Of a stretch of 64,000 bases of DNA, positions 13,215 to 27,119 are shown piece by piece; position 1 is the first letter of the stretch, and each line of letters begins with the position of its first letter. A program made the translations under genes and the position numbers. The notes below the pieces were generated by a model. It worked only from the letters and a program-made list of their open reading frames with translations. It had not been told where the DNA came from and made no database searches. The stretch comes from Proteles cristata cristata (Eukaryota; Chordata; Mammalia; Carnivora; Hyaenidae), in NCBI GenBank assembly GCA_017311185.1, contig JAESUZ010003088.1, positions 1,302,001 through 1,366,000 of the forward strand. The letters are read 5' to 3'.

Positions 13215-13337
13215 ATCTAAATGGTTCATACAATGTGCTAAGCTCTTCATATTTATTAGTTCACTGAATCACCCACAGCAATCCTAGGAGGAAGACATTT
13301 TACTCCCATTTTACGAATAGGGAAAGACTGTGCAATT
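13215..13337 (-). repeat. MIR-like relic, split by a SINE
   Basis: Reverse MIR: CAATGTGCTAAGCTCTTCAT, AGCAATCCTAGGAGGAAGAC, CCCATTTTACGAATAGGGAA. The SINE at 13338-13548 interrupts it. Confidence 0.65.
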
Positions 13338-13548
13338 CTTTTTTTTTAATGTTTATTTATTTTTGAGAGAGAGAGACAGAGCACAAGTTGCGGAGGGGCA
13401 GAGGATGAAGGAGACACAGAATCTAAAGCAGGCTCCCGGCTCTGAACTGTCAGCACAGAAACCGATTCGAGGCTTGAATTCATGAACTGTGAGATCATGA
13501 CCTGAGCCAAAGTCAGATGCTTAACCTACTGAGCCACCCAGATACCCC
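13338..13548 (-). mobile_element. SINEC, intermediate age
   Basis: Reverse SINE with an exact 14-base duplication AAGACTGTGCAATT at 13324-13337 and 13549-13562. It has TTATTTTTGAGAGAG at left and a GCCACCCAGATACCCC head. Confidence 0.92.
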
Positions 13549-13974
13549 AAGACTGTGCAATTATACTACTCTACAGAATGCTTCCTAACAGTAGCAGGAA
13601 AAAAAAAAAAAAAGATGTCTCCTTAAGAGACTTAAGAAATATTAAGGATTAATTTTCAAGGATACATCTCAATTAATTATAAAGAGCCACAGAAAATTAT
13701 CTTTGCAAAAAAAGAAAACACTAACCAAACTCTACCTCAATCATCAACCAAAATACTCAAATTTCTATGGACAAAATAAATGTTACTGAGAATCTGATGC
13801 ATTTTTAAATGTTTTGGAAGGAGCTGATGAGAAAAACAACCATAACAACAATTGCTTTTGCATAAGTACTTCATAATCCTCAAACCACTTTTGTGAGCAT
13901 ATAAGTAATTTGTTAATTATCTTATTTTATTTCCTATCAGCTCATTGATGTTTGCATGATATGTGTATTTATTT

Positions 13975-14045
13975 TTCAACAAATGAGAACACTGAAACTC
14001 AGACAAACTGAGTGACTCTCCCAGAATCCCGCAGCTGGTATATAT
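13975..14045 (-). repeat. MIR-like relic
   Basis: AAATGAGAACACTGAAACTC, GAGTGACTCTCCCAGAATCC and GCAGCTGGTA follow the reverse MIR core order. Confidence 0.55.
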
Positions 14046-14269
14046 CAGTGCAACCCTTGACTCACCCACACAGATGTGACGTCAGCACCAAGGATGCCCC
14101 AAAGACTGAGAAGACAAACTGAAGAAAGTCTTCCTCTAAGGAACTCAGAGCCATGTGAGCAAACACTGAAATGCAGTAAGGGCAGTACAGAGCACCAGCA
14201 GGTGCATCAAAGGGGATCCCTGAGCTGCACTTGGCTGAGGCCTGTGTGCCAAGCTTCCTTGAGGATGCT

Positions 14270-14760
14270 TACCTGCACTGAGTCTAAGGAAGGAGGGATT
14301 AGCACGTAGAAGACCAGGCAGGTAGCGGATAGGGCATTTAGGACCATGGGACCAACATAAAGAAAAGCCCAGAGGTAAGCCACATGGTGACGGTGCAGGA
14401 AACAAACCTGTAAACAATGGAGTGCTCCTTCACTGAAGGGAGTGGCGAGAGGGGACCGAATGGCCAAGTGGAGCACTATTAAGTATGTTGGATCATATCC
14501 TGGAATGGTGGAACCATGACAATGTTCAGATTTGTGCTCTAGATGGATGAACCTGTTGTTCGAAGAACGGGTCCCATGGTGCAAGATGGAGGCAAGGACA
14601 CTGGTTAGAAATTAACAGACGACAAAGGCCTGAATGAAAACAGTGATGCAAAGGTGGGAGAGGTGGTTGGAGGGTTAAGAAACATTTAAATGGCAGAAAT
14701 AAGTAGGATTCCATGACGACTGACATGGAGAAATGCGAGAATAAGGCATGATCCCCCACC
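14270..14760 (+). repeat. Old interspersed repeat, family not named
   Basis: Text such as ATGTTCAGATTTGTGCTCTA and TGCAAGATGGAGGCAAGGAC belongs to an abundant old mammalian repeat also present at 41700-42015 and 60230-60960. I cannot name the family safely. Four overlapping reverse and forward open frames here have no coding support. Confidence 0.4.
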
Positions 14761-17343
14761 CCTTAGCTACCTACTGGCGTGTATCTGCAGGCTGCCCGGG
14801 TCTCCTGGGCAGAGAATAGGACAGAATTCACTTTCTGCCTCCTACTCTGCTCCCATTTTCACTGCATCACTATTATTTCCTACAAATTAATACTCACACT
14901 CTGGGTTCACAGAAACCTGAAAGCTTAGACAAACCTCTGACAGCTGCTTCTTGTTTTACTGAAACTTATAACTGCTCTCCAATTCCTAGTTCATTGGAAC
15001 ATGAAGTAGAGGTCAATCATAAACTGTAGTGCCTGAGATATTTCAGCAAAGCTGCCTGTTTGAAGCATGTGGTTCACCAGCAGCAAGGTGAGAGACTCGA
15101 GGAAACGTCTCATTAGCAGCAATTAAGTCAGGCAAAAGACAGCGTGGACCTTTTTTTCTTCTGCCTTTGTGTCTTCCTGGTCTCATGTCAATCTCAGACT
15201 TCAAGGCTCAGTCTTCTAGAAGCTGTCAGTCGCTAATCAATCCTAATGAGAAAGCACTCTGTTCCTTCATTGCATAGTAGGCATAAATACTTATGGGAAG
15301 CACCAAATAACGAGTTTTCAGAATAGAATGCACATTCTTTTGAAGATTCATTTGAATATTCCTACTGTGCACCAACAATAAATTAAAGTTGCAACATCAT
15401 TCATGATATCATATTTTATCATTAAGAAAATAAAACAGGTGATGAAATTGAGAGAATGGAGTCATTTCACATCAAAGGAAGACAAAATGGACAAGCACTT
15501 ATCAGAAAAGAGCTGGGATTTCATAGAAATCCCACTCATCTGGGAACAGAGCATCACCTGGTTTAGAGATGTTTGGCATCTACCTTTTTTTTTTTTTTTT
15601 TAAACAGAGCTGCTGCTGAAAGGGCAGAAAAGCAACTGTTTCTTGAGCTTCAAAGAATAACTGGTCCCTGTGAGCGGCCTGCAGAGGAGTGCAGTGAGGT
15701 GTGAAGTAAGATCTAAATGTCCAGCTTCCTGTCGGACTGGCCCAGCACTAGGGGCTAAGAGAAAAGAGGGGACTAAGTGTCTCTTTAGTTCCCATTGTAA
15801 GACAGACAAACAAAAGTGGGATTAGATTTTCTTAATGGTCCAACTCACCAAAGATAAAATGTGATTGCTTGGGGAATGGCTGGGGTATGGAAGTCTGTTT
15901 TCAGTCTGGTTTCCTGTGACAGACACAGTGATGGGAACATGATCATTCTAGTGACAGAGTCACAAATTCACTTTGGAAATAAAATTGTGATAGTAATAAT
16001 AGCTGCTTTATCTACAACACTGGAAAGGGAGTTGGAAAGATTGATAATGCCCTCCAGTTTGCCTTGTTTAAGCAATGAGCATCACTGAAGCAAAGAATCA
16101 GACAGACTTTTAGAGGCTGGAACTGGGAGAAATTTGGAGTTTAACTAAACTCTGTGTGGCCTCATCCTCTGTCTTTCCCTCTGGATAGCACTCCTCAAAA
16201 ATGGAATTATTTAAAAAGCTATCAACATGACTGTCTTTATAAACATATCATTACTAATTTCAAAGGTTTGTTATTAATACTGTAGTAAATAAAATTATCT
16301 TTCTTCATTTTTCATTTTGTGTGTTGAAGCTGTATCCACCATGCTTTTCATAAAAGCTAACCAAAGGGGGGAGGGGAACTTACTTTTTTAATTGACCATG
16401 AATTGGTTCACAAATAAAAATCAGTAAGAAATGTAACATAGCTATCATGTGATTTCAAGAACTTCAAGGTTCACCTGGCAAGCATCTAACAGATGCCTAA
16501 TACGTAGGTCTAGATTATGATAGTAAAATAATATGAAACAAACCTGTGATCATTTTCAGAATACCAACCAGGGGCATAAATTTTAGCTCTTTCAATGACA
16601 CACTATTTAGAAACCTGGCAGGGAGCCTCTCTGCATCTATTTTGTTCTGGTTAGATTTTATATTTTATAGGTATGTTACAACATATAAAATGGTTATTAA
16701 CACCACAGTATATATCTTTTACCTTAAAAGATGGAGTCATCATACAACATAAAACACAAGTCCACAAAAGAATTCATTCCTACCAAGACAGAGCCCACAT
16801 TCCTAACACTTGTCAAAAGGAGACATTAAAGTGCAAATACAATAATGCAATCAATCAAAACTGAGATGACATTAAAAAGATGCCTGATTTTGTGTGTGTA
16901 TTTTAGGTTCACAAAGAGAATTCCTGAGGAGGTATGGAGACGTTATACACATGGAAGGAGAGTAGAGGCAGACACACATTAAGTATAAACATAATAACAA
17001 TGATGTTAGCTTGAATTTATAGGTAACAAAAGTTAAATTATTCCAGAGAAGAAGAGAATATTAGATTAACCGAATTTTCTGTTAACTGGGAGTTAAGTAG
17101 AAACACTTTTCTGTTATAATCATTCCAAACCGTATTATTTCACCATTATTATTGGCCATATAATATATATCTATTATTTTTCAAAAAGTCAAATTACTGC
17201 AGAGTCTTTGCATTCCATTCTGACAATCAGTTTCAATGATATACCGAAACTGACATGTAAGTTAAAGGAATCTGGATATTCTTTCTGAAGAATTGCCTAA
17301 ATATTTATGCAGCCCGGAATGCACATATTTTTAATTGAAAACT

Positions 17344-17543
17344 TTTTTTTTAATTTTTGAAAAGTTTATGTATTAATTTTGAAAAAGAGAGGGCAGGGGG
17401 GGCAGAGTGAGAGGGAGAGAGAACCTCAAGCAGGTTCCGCACTGCCAGCATAGAGTCTGACATAGCACTCGAATCCACAAACCCTGAGATCATAAGCCAA
17501 AATCAAGTCAGATGCTCAATTGACTGAACCACCCAGGGGCCCC
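17344..17543 (-). mobile_element. SINEC, older copy
   Basis: Reverse SINE: TTTATGTATTAATTTTGAAA, purine-rich body, TTGACTGAACCACCCAGGGG head. GAAAACTT flanks both sides. Confidence 0.85.
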
Positions 17544-18384
17544 GAAAACTTAATATTGACAAATTTCATTACTATTTGCCTCTTTCAAGAGTAAAATAAA
17601 ATCTGCTATGTTGTAAATAATCAATGTTTTGATTTGGCTCCATAATTTCGCATTTGGCCTGTTCAAGAAGAAGTAATGCATCCAATGTCATATTAAGATA
17701 TGTATGTGGTACAGGTCTCAAGAGGACTGTTACTTGCTAATAACAGGGTGTGACCTCATATTTTATTCATGGCTTGATTGATTAATTGAAGCTTCCAAGT
17801 GGTCATAAAGAGGAATAAGTAGTTTTTGAGGATATCTGCTCATGGATCATCTTACTAGTCTTAGAAAGAATTACCAGAAAACACCCTATTTTAAGCAAAG
17901 GTAACCTGAGAATCCAAATGATTAGAAAGCATAACAACAATAACAATCCCTTGAACATAAAATGTAATCTTTTTGATCATTTCTATCATCAGATGGTCAT
18001 TATTTTCATTAATTTATCTAATTATTTCACAAAACTCCAATGTAAGTCTAGCAATAGAGCTTTGTTAGCACATACACACAAAACCCCATTTACCAAAAAA
18101 GACAATAAAGTTGGTTTTGTAATGAAAATGTAATATTTTATATTTGAGAAGAGTTTTGAATAATTTTTACATCTTAAATTATCAAGACTACATTAACAGT
18201 TCAATTTCTCAATTACAATAGCAGAGAGTGAACAATCCTGTCTGGAATTATCTGGACAGTACTAAATAAGCAATAATTATTAAAAGTAAGCAATAAAGCT
18301 ATCAATATGAATTGATATGAACTAATATGAATACAATGCTCCTTAGTTACAAAATATTTACTCTGTAAGACAATATTTAAAGGA

Positions 18385-18560
18385 TTTTTTATATATAATT
18401 TAATTTAATCCTTATAAAGGCTCTGATGTTGGTACTACCATACCCATTTTACACATGGAGTGACTGAGGTTCAAGAAGTTTAAATCACTTTTACTAGGTC
18501 ACACAGTTAGTAAATGAAAGAAACTGCTAAGTTCTCACTCCAATGTCTATGCTCTTAGTT
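18385..18560 (-). repeat. MIR-like relic
   Basis: Reverse MIR: CATACCCATTTTACACATGG, GACTGAGGTTCAAGAAGTTT, AGGTCACACAGTTAGTAAAT. Confidence 0.75.
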
Positions 18561-18707
18561 ATACAATTCTTTGTCATACATTACTTCCAACTCTGATAAA
18601 ACCCAATCTCTAAAGAAAAATTTTAAAGTCCTTTATTTTTTCTTTCAGTTCAAGTAAGTCTTCATTCCAGGGATTCATGAACTTGCTTGTTCAAAATAAA
18701 AAATAAA

Positions 18708-18830
18708 GGGGCACTCGGCCAAATAAGTTGGTAGAGCATGAGACTCTTGATCTTGGGGTCATGACTTAAAGCCCCATGTTGGGCGTAGAGCTTACTTAAA
18801 AAAATAAACCAAAAAATAAATACATAAAAT
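18708..18830 (+). mobile_element. Old SINEC
   Basis: Forward old-type copy: GGGGCACTCGGCCAAATAAG, TGATCTTGGGGTCATGACTT, GTTGGGCGTAGAGCTTACTT, then an A-rich tail. Confidence 0.8.
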
Positions 18831-21623
18831 GAAATAACAACTTCCCGTGTTCAGACCCAGATCTCTTGAATCAGCTTTTCCAAGGGCATTTCAGGTAAGT
18901 GGTATATTTAATAAGATTCAATAAGTTTAGATCTGTAAGTTCAAATACACTCAGATAACAAACTTCAGATCACAGACCACTAGAAAGCCATCATTAGATG
19001 GCAGTATCTTCAAATTTGATCCAATGGAACCTAACTGTTAGCATTCAGAATCAAAGCCACCAGTAGCTGCCTCAATTTCCTGTAGGATGTCCCTGTGATA
19101 TTTTTACCACTGAAGCAGAAGGTTGGAGTCCATATTCATATTTCAAATTGTAACAAGTATTTATTGGATAATATGTTTACTATATGTCCAATATGATGGT
19201 AAGTGCCATGAAGACTACACAAGTACAAGAAAACTTTTAGAAGGAATACCTAAAGAAATATATACAGGTAGAGTTGCCAAGAAAGCAGAATTGGGGTTTC
19301 AAGGGAAAAAAAATGGAAAATAAGAAGTGTTTCTCATATCAAGTTTACTTTTTAACATTAGAACTAATCATATCTGTTCTAGGGGTGAAAATATAATGGT
19401 CACCCATATTTAAGAATGCCCTCACCCAGTAATTTCTATCTGGAGCACAAAGTTTTGTTGCCCAACATCCTTCCCAAAATTAAATATTTATTGTATGAGG
19501 GTAACGGAAAAGAGGCTTATTTTTGAGCCCATACTGACTCCAGTAGTGCCTGACCCACAAATAAAATATAGAAATCAAGAACTACACTACTGAATATCTT
19601 ATTATAATTGTTTTCTGCTATCAAACAGAGTCATTTCAATTACTTTCCTTTGTAGTAAGTAGTATTTTTCTGTATTCAATCTCAACTGAAGGAAAAAAAA
19701 ATACAACTTCTCAAGTTTCCTTTGAAAAGTCTGTTGTTATTGTTTTAATTAGTTATCTTCTACAGTTGGGGATCATGTTACTTTCTTTGGCATTTTATGC
19801 ATATTATTCTAGAATGTTAAAGATTATCTTCACAGTGATGTTAATATCCATATTTTATTTAAATATTTAAATAAAAGTATGGCTTCACAGCATTATACAG
19901 ATCTTTCATAAGTTTACAGAAGACCCAATGCAATTGAGGTAAAATATTCTTAATTCCCAAAGTAGTTTCTGGATTTGATAATTTGTACCCAATTTCCATT
20001 GAAATTCAGGCTCAGGGAGTAAGAATTCCATACGGAAAACTTAAGGCTGAATTAGCTTTGCATTCGGTTTAAAATTGCAGGAAGAAAAAAAAATTAATAA
20101 AATCACCGGAAGAAAGTCTATTTTGATTTCAGTGTCCACTCTAGGCACAGCAAAATGGCTCTTATTAATAAAAGCATCAGACTCCCAAGGCAAAAGACTT
20201 CAAAACATAAAGTGAAACAGATTTCTTTGACTAATGTGATACACTAATCAACCTCCCTGTCACAACTGCCTAAAGAGAGACACACCTTTTCATGTCTTGT
20301 CTTCATCCTGGGCTCCTTTCACTCCCTCTGGTGGGCTTTTGAACTGGGATTTGACATCTCTTAAATTTGTGCTTTTTCTAAACGTAAAGGGGTTTCCTTT
20401 TCTTACAGTTTTAGTCTTACATGGAGCTCAAGTCTAACTTAGATTAAAGAGAAGTAGTCTAGGCCTTAGAAATTCAATGTTTGTTCTTGATCTTTTATTT
20501 TCCCTTTTTTTCTTTTGTTTTTATGAGGTTGAGCTAAAAACCCCAAAGTGGGACATAATGGCTTTACAGACAGAAAGGAAATATTCTTTATTCTTTTTTT
20601 TTTTAACTGTAAAAAGCCCACAAGGCTCCTTTACAGAAAGCCTATAGTAGAAGCACTTCTCAAAAGGCACCTTTTTCTTCAAAATAGCCTTAGAGGAGAC
20701 AGTGTTCAGAAAAGACGACAACACTAAGTGTTACTAATGTGAGACCCAAAAACAAGCTAAGTGGTTTAAGGCCCAAATCCCTATTTACTCTATATCCTTG
20801 TCAAAATAAGGGAGGTTTTTTTTCACCAACAAAATATTTTTTAAAGGTTACTATCTCTCAAATTCCACAATAAAGATTTTGTCCCTAAGAAGAAAAAAAA
20901 TGAGGGAGTTCTCAGATGAGACATAGTTAGGAATAATCAGTATGGCCTCGTGAAGAAAGGAGAACAGGGTCATGAAAATGAGAAACATCTGGACTGTGGA
21001 TACAATGGAGGTGAAAGAACCATTTCTACACATCAGTTTAAGATGTGAGTCTGATGTTCAAAAACTTGCCACATAGAATGTGGCATCCATTTGGGTTCAA
21101 ATAACATCAAATAATAAACCTTTATCAGAATTAGCAAAGCTCAGGTGCAATTCTTTCATTCAACAAATATTTATTGAATGTCTGTTATACCACAGGATTG
21201 TAGGAACAAAAGAACGTGGGAAAAGTCCCTACTCTGTGGATGGATCTTAGATTTTAGAGGGAAACAGAATTTTCTTATTTTTGTGTTCTGAATTGTACAG
21301 ACCCTTGAAAGCATGCGGTCTGAAGGAATGGTAGATTTGTTTCCAGTTAAAGACAAAATTTTTGTGGTAATAGCTGTTATCTAATTAAAAGATTAGAAGG
21401 GCTCTGTGTTTGTAGGTCCAGAGATTAAGGCACATACTCTCCATAATTTTAACAACTTAATTCAATTTCCTGTCACAAACGCTTATAGAGTACCCATAGG
21501 CAAAACAATAACTTCTTTTAATTATATTTGAAATGACATATTTATATCACTATTTGAAGTCTATATTTAATGTGGACTATTCAAACAACTAATATTTTCT
21601 TCTAATATCAACATTATATTTCA

Positions 21624-21878
<255 letters not shown>

Positions 21879-22089
21879 TCAAAGAGACAACATGCAATGT
21901 TCCCTTCAGAAAATTTAAAACTAAAGGTGAAATGTGGCATTCCTTTAAGAAAGCACACAGACAGAAAGAACTTGTTTTCATATTTATGTTGAGTAAAAAA
22001 TTAAACTACTTTCTAAAGGAATGTTTTTGGGCAAAGTTGGCATTTATTATTTCCTTAAGCTATTGTCCCCAAACTAAAATTAAAAGACA

Positions 22090-22300
22090 GTGACTATTAA
22101 ATTCTTATTATATGTCAGACTTTGTTCTAGGTTTCACCTTTTAAAATTCTTATAATAATTATATAAAGTATTATACTCATCTTCATTTTGCAGATGAGAA
22201 ATTGAAGGCACAGGAAAGAAAGGTAACCTGGCTTTGGTTCTCTGCTGGTTTAGTGGTAAAGTTGATTCTGGAACCCAGGCTCTCATTCTAGAGTTCACTT
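22090..22300 (-). repeat. MIR-like relic
   Basis: Reverse MIR: TTCATTTTGCAGATGAGAAA and nearby TATAAAGTATTATACTCAT. It lies inside the 2.1-kb Ig3 intron. Confidence 0.6.
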
Positions 22301-22825
22301 GCCTTGCCTCATCTTCTCTCCCCTTCAATATTGGGTTTCTCCTGAAGTTTCACTTCAATATTCTTTTTACTCTACATAATATCTTGAGTTATATTAGCAA
22401 CTGTACTTTATACATTGATCAGCTGTGCATACAATCCTAACCCTATTTCACTGAAGCTCCAAATTCATAATCCCAACAGACTAATAGTTAGACATCATCT
22501 CCTACAGGTAGCTAATATTTCGTATGCTAAATACATGTTTCTTTTCTTATCCCATCATATAAACCAACTCCTCCTAATACAATCTACCTAGATCTCTCTT
22601 TGACAGCTCTCTATATCTAACAAATCATCCAATTCATCAATTTCGTCGAAGAAATTTCTGCCCACCATGGATCTTTATTTCTATCTCAAGTGCCACTTCA
22701 GGCAATCTATATCTCTTATCTGGACAAAACAGCAGTGGTGACACTGCCATTAGACTTCCCCTGCATTCATGTAATATCCATAGTGCTAAAATATTATTTT
22801 CTTTAAACAGTAATCCTGTTCAGGG

Positions 22826-22935
22826 CACCTGACTGGCTCAGTTGGTAGAGTATGCAATTCTTGATCTTGGTGTTGTTAAGTTTGAGGCCTATGTTGTGTG
22901 TAGAGATTACTCAAAAATAAAATCACAAAAAAAGG
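22826..22935 (+). mobile_element. Old SINEC
   Basis: Forward: GGGCACCTGACTGGCTCAGT, TTCTTGATCTTGGTGTTGTT, GTGTGTAGAGATTACTCAAA. Confidence 0.78.
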
Positions 22936-22959
22936 AATCTTGTTCACTCTAAATCCCCT

Positions 22960-23415
22960 TGATTCATTTCTGTGCATGTACCATGATTGAAAATTCTTCT
23001 GTCTATTACATAAAGCCCCTGATAATTTGGCCCCAGTTTCTTCAACCTGATATCCTGTAACTTCTTGCTACTAGTCAGGCTAAACTTTCCACCCTTCAAA
23101 ATGCATGAAGTTCTTTCTCAGATCCATGTCTATGTTGTAATGTCTCTTTTCCTGGAACGCTCTTCTCTTTGGTCTTGCTTTGTAAATTTACACATATTTT
23201 TTCAAGACATTGCTTACATATCACTTTCCTTTGAGAATTTTCTCCTGATTTCCTATTCCCACAGGTCTAGATTTTATGTGACAAAGGGTTTGCTATGTTA
23301 TTCTGTATCTATTCTTACAAATCCCCTTTGGGAGTTCCTTGAGAGAAGAAACTATGTCTAAGCCACTGTAACCCCAAAACCTTGCAAAGACTCAACATGT
23401 GTTTGCTGAATGAAT
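22960..23415 (+). mobile_element. L2 LINE relic, 3' end
   Basis: TGTCTCTTTTCCTGGAACGC and CTTTCCTTTGAGAATTTTCT are typical L2 text, ending with AACATGTGTTTGCTGAATGA. Antisense to ROBO1. Confidence 0.65.
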
Positions 23416-23924
23416 GGACAGAGGGCTTAAAGACAATACCTGGAAGCTTCATTTCACTGTCTCATTCCCTAAGGCTGCAAGTGTACCTCTGTTCTTCGAC
23501 AATTTAAAGACTTGACAGATATCAAAACACTATGACTTCTACCATTCCCTGGTGATGTTGTAGCTAAGGAAATAGACTCTTGCTTTTGTAATTGGTTCAT
23601 ACCTATATCTTTAATGTTGTACCTCCCTTCCTTTCCTATCTACTGTCATGCAAGAAATTGGTATTATTTGTGCTCTGGTTGAACAGAAGAAAGCCTGTAT
23701 AAGAAATATCACATTTTACAAGGGGTCCCTGGGCAGGGGAGGGTCATGAATCTATAGCTCTTATGTGAAACCCTCAGAGGAAGCATGACAATGTCCTGTT
23801 TCTGGCCCCTGACCAAACAGTCTAGAAAAGACTAGTCTAATGGCATATACGCAAGCAGTGGTCTGATGAGAACCACAGAAATTCTGATTGGATGAATCAT
23901 ACCATGAAATTCTGATCAATGTTA

Positions 23925-24420
<496 letters not shown>

Positions 24421-24541
24421 CCAAAACAGTTAGCTCGGCTACTTCACTCTCCCGTTCCCCAACCATGTTGGTACCAACACAAACGTATTTGCCGGCATCA
24501 CTTTTGCGGGTATAAGTGATCATGAGCTTTCCTCCTCGTAT
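24421..24541 (-). CDS. ROBO1: ROBO1 exon: second half of Ig domain 2
   Basis: A 121-base internal exon that begins at a codon boundary and ends one base into a codon (phase 1). It encodes [20 protein letters not shown], then the second Ig cysteine in CVGTNMVG, and [12 protein letters not shown]. The D-A-G-x-Y-x-C signature of an Ig F strand is visible as DAGKYVC. The acceptor is a T-rich tract ending in AAG, a slightly weaker base before AG than the usual CAG; the donor GTAAGT is near-ideal. Joined to the exon at 52199-52356 it completes a 93-codon Ig2 module. An open frame runs past both exon edges (24335-24553), but the extra residues are intronic. The sequence EVAELTVL separates it from the ROBO2 paralogue as I remember it. 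Confidence 0.96.
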
Positions 24542-24922
24542 CTTAAAAAACAAAGTTTTACATGAATACCATTAACATTTCTTTAGCTATGTTTACAAGA
24601 CAGAAGTCTTCATAAGTGAAGTCTACTTTCTTTTAAGCAAAGAACAAAGAATAATTATGTCAAAAAGCTGATGTGCAATATCTGCTATATTTATAGGTAG
24701 TAACTGTGAGAAGAGGGGCAAAACATGTCTACTTACCTACATCTTCTTACACAGTTAGTACATTCTGTATAACTAGAAATTTGTTTTTCCAAACTGCTCA
24801 AATTCTTTTATGTTATTTGGATAAATGAAAACTGAAGAAGTCCATGAATAATTTGACTAGCAAGTAGGAAAAACAGGAAAATCTTAATACCATATTAGTA
24901 TAATTAATATGTAACTACATAT

Positions 24923-25140
24923 TTTTTTAAATGTTTTTAATTTATTTCTGAGAGACAGAGAGAGAGAGAGACAGCATGAGCAAGGGAGGGTCAGAGAGAG
25001 AGGAAGACACAGAATCCAAAACAGGCTCTAGGCTCTGAGCTGTCAGCACAGAGCCCGACAGGGGGCTCAAACCTACAAACCGTGAGATCATGACCTGGGC
25101 CAAAGTCGGACACCCAACTGACTGAGCCACCCAGGTGGCC
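24923..25140 (-). mobile_element. SINEC, intermediate age, near the Ig2b exon
   Basis: Reverse (same strand as ROBO1). A 15-base duplication TATGTAACTACATAT lies at 24908-24922 and 25144-25158. It is 382 bases upstream of the exon at 24421-24541 in transcript sense. Marks: GCTGTCAGCACAGAGCCCGA and ATTTCTGAGAGA. Confidence 0.93.
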
Positions 25141-25304
25141 CAGTATGTAACTACATATTAGCTACAAGTGATTTCAAGGAAGCATATTCTAGTACTAGGA
25201 GATGTGGAAATAAAAAATGATCCTAATTACTTAATTTGTTAGAGTTGCTTTAAAGGAATATATCTTTAAAGATTCAAAACACTGCAGAAACTGACATGTT
25301 CTAA

Positions 25305-25331
25305 AAATAACAACAGCAACAACAACAACAA
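25305..25331. repeat. (AAC)n microsatellite
   Basis: Short run of AACAACAACAAC-type units, written ACAACAGCAACAACAACAAC. Confidence 0.8.
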
Positions 25332-25712
25332 ACCCCACAGTGTTTCTGCTGTCCAAGTAGTTTCTTGGGGACTTAGGAGGCAGAGACAGAACAGATCCCA
25401 ATAAATCATCTGGAAAGTCATTCGGACACACTCTTGAACATTTAATTATTTGAAGAAGAATTAATTACAAATGCAAGCAGACTTCCAGTACAATAAATAG
25501 GCTGAAGTTAACCATGAATTAAGAGCGGGATGCGGAAATTGAACTATCTTTACTTAATTTAATACGCTTTTGGTGGAGAGTTGGGTTCAATTACCCATGA
25601 ATATCTATAATGTTCTGAACCTTAGAAAGGTTTTGTCAGGGATAACTTCTAGAATGTTTCTTCATGCAGGTTCTGACCTCAACTCCACAGTTATTCTGTA
25701 CAGTGTACTGAT

Positions 25713-25842
25713 GAAAGGAAGGAAGGAAGGAAGGAAGGAAGGAAGGAAGGAAGGAAGGAAGGAAGAAAGGGAGGGAGGGAGGGAGGGAGGGAGGGAGGGA
25801 GGGAGGGAGGGAGGGAGGAAGGAAGGAAGGAAGGAAAAGAGA
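25713..25842. repeat. 130-base homopurine (GGAA)n(GGGA)n tract
   Basis: Purines only from 25713 to 25842: GGAA units, then GGGA units at about 25769-25816, then GGAA again. The GGGA block has closely spaced G-triplets. On the transcribed (minus) strand it reads as a pyrimidine tract 1.17 kb upstream of the exon at 24421-24541. Long open frames across it are artefacts. Confidence 0.95.
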
Positions 25843-26463
25843 CAAGAAAAAAGAAAAAGAAAATGGAAGGCAGGAAAGAACTATTCAAATGGAATTTTTT
25901 TTTTCATCATAAATTTGGAGTTTAGTGAAACCACTAGTTTACAAAGGTGGAATCATACTGTTGGATGTGCTTAAATTGCTTAGTTTCAATCCAGACAATC
26001 AAAGCAGACACTGTATCCAAGTCTTTACATATTAGGACAAATCAATTATTAACACTGCCGCTTTAATTTCTGTGGCTTTAGAACTTAACATTTTTTCAGT
26101 CATTTTATTAAAACAATAATCGTGATGCTCTAGGTGCCATTATAAAAACCATGCACAAACTTTTCTCTGCATTGTTCATGACTCTGTCCCTCATATCTAG
26201 AATAATGCCTTACTCAGATGATTGTTGTTGAATGCAAACTGCTTTAATAGACAAAATCTAGCCTGTTATCCAATGAAGTATTTCTATTAAGGTTTATAGG
26301 AGTTACAAGGTGTGCTAATACATGTTTTCATATATACTTCCCTAAATTACAAACAGAATCATACAAAGAAATAAATGTCACATACACACAAAATAGAAAT
26401 CTTCCAAGTGTTAACTACTGTCATAACTTTGTATGCATTTTTCTTTTGGCTCTCTCTCACACA

Positions 26464-26520
26464 ATATATAGATACAGATATAGATATAGATAAAGATATA
26501 GATATAGATATAGAGATCTA
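26464..26520. repeat. (GATATA)n-type microsatellite
   Basis: Imperfect tandem units GATATA/GATACA/GATAAA, with related TA-rich sequence to 26545. Confidence 0.88.
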
Positions 26521-26544
26521 CATATACCTCTACATCTATACACA

Positions 26545-26960
26545 CACTTTTATTAAAGTAGAATCATGTGGTATATACTCTTCTGTATGCATTTTCAACT
26601 CAATAAAATATGTTGAGAATATTTTTACATTTTAAATGTTGAGATGGTGTATACAGATTCTCCCTGTCAACTTCAATGAGTATAGTATTCCATTGTACAC
26701 AGTATTCCTTTACACATAATATTCCATCACACAGACTTATCATATTTTACCAAACAATTCCCCTACTGATAGATGTTTAAGATAATTCATTTTTCCCTCT
26801 TCTAAATTAGCATTCCTTTGCATATATCTTTTCTCACATGTGCAGTTATTGCCTTAGAAGATCTCAAAGTGTGATTCTTAATTCTAATGTATTCTCAACC
26901 TTCAGGCTATTGGTTCACAGTGCTAACTATTTTATGTTTTATAAAGTGGATTTTGTGTGA
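26545..26960 (-). mobile_element. L1 3' relic
   Basis: Antisense L1 text: GAGTATAGTATTCCATTGTA, CCCCTACTGATAGATGTTTA, TTCCTTTGCATATATCTTTT. Diverged and dead. Confidence 0.55.
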
Positions 26961-27119
26961 ATATATCATTTAAATTTTGGTCTTTTTCATACCCCTGCTG
27001 TGAAGCTGTTAGGGTAAGTGTTATAATAACTTCATTTTTCACTTAAGGAACCAGCCACTCAGGAAGTATAACCTCTTCTCCTGTATACCTGCACTATGCC
27101 CTTCATCACAGTATGTTTT

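Noticed and set aside
14076..14759. Cluster of open frames on both strands, up to 125 codons
   Set aside because: The cluster coincides with an old interspersed repeat and a GC-richer patch; no splice context or homology.
25713..25842. CRISPR-like direct repeats
   Set aside because: Simple tetranucleotide repeats with no spacers, in a mammalian intron.
25570..25974. 134-codon open frame
   Set aside because: It owes its length to the stop-free GGAA/GGGA microsatellite (Lys/Glu/Gly repeats). The reverse frames there are Pro/Ser/Leu repeats from the same tract.
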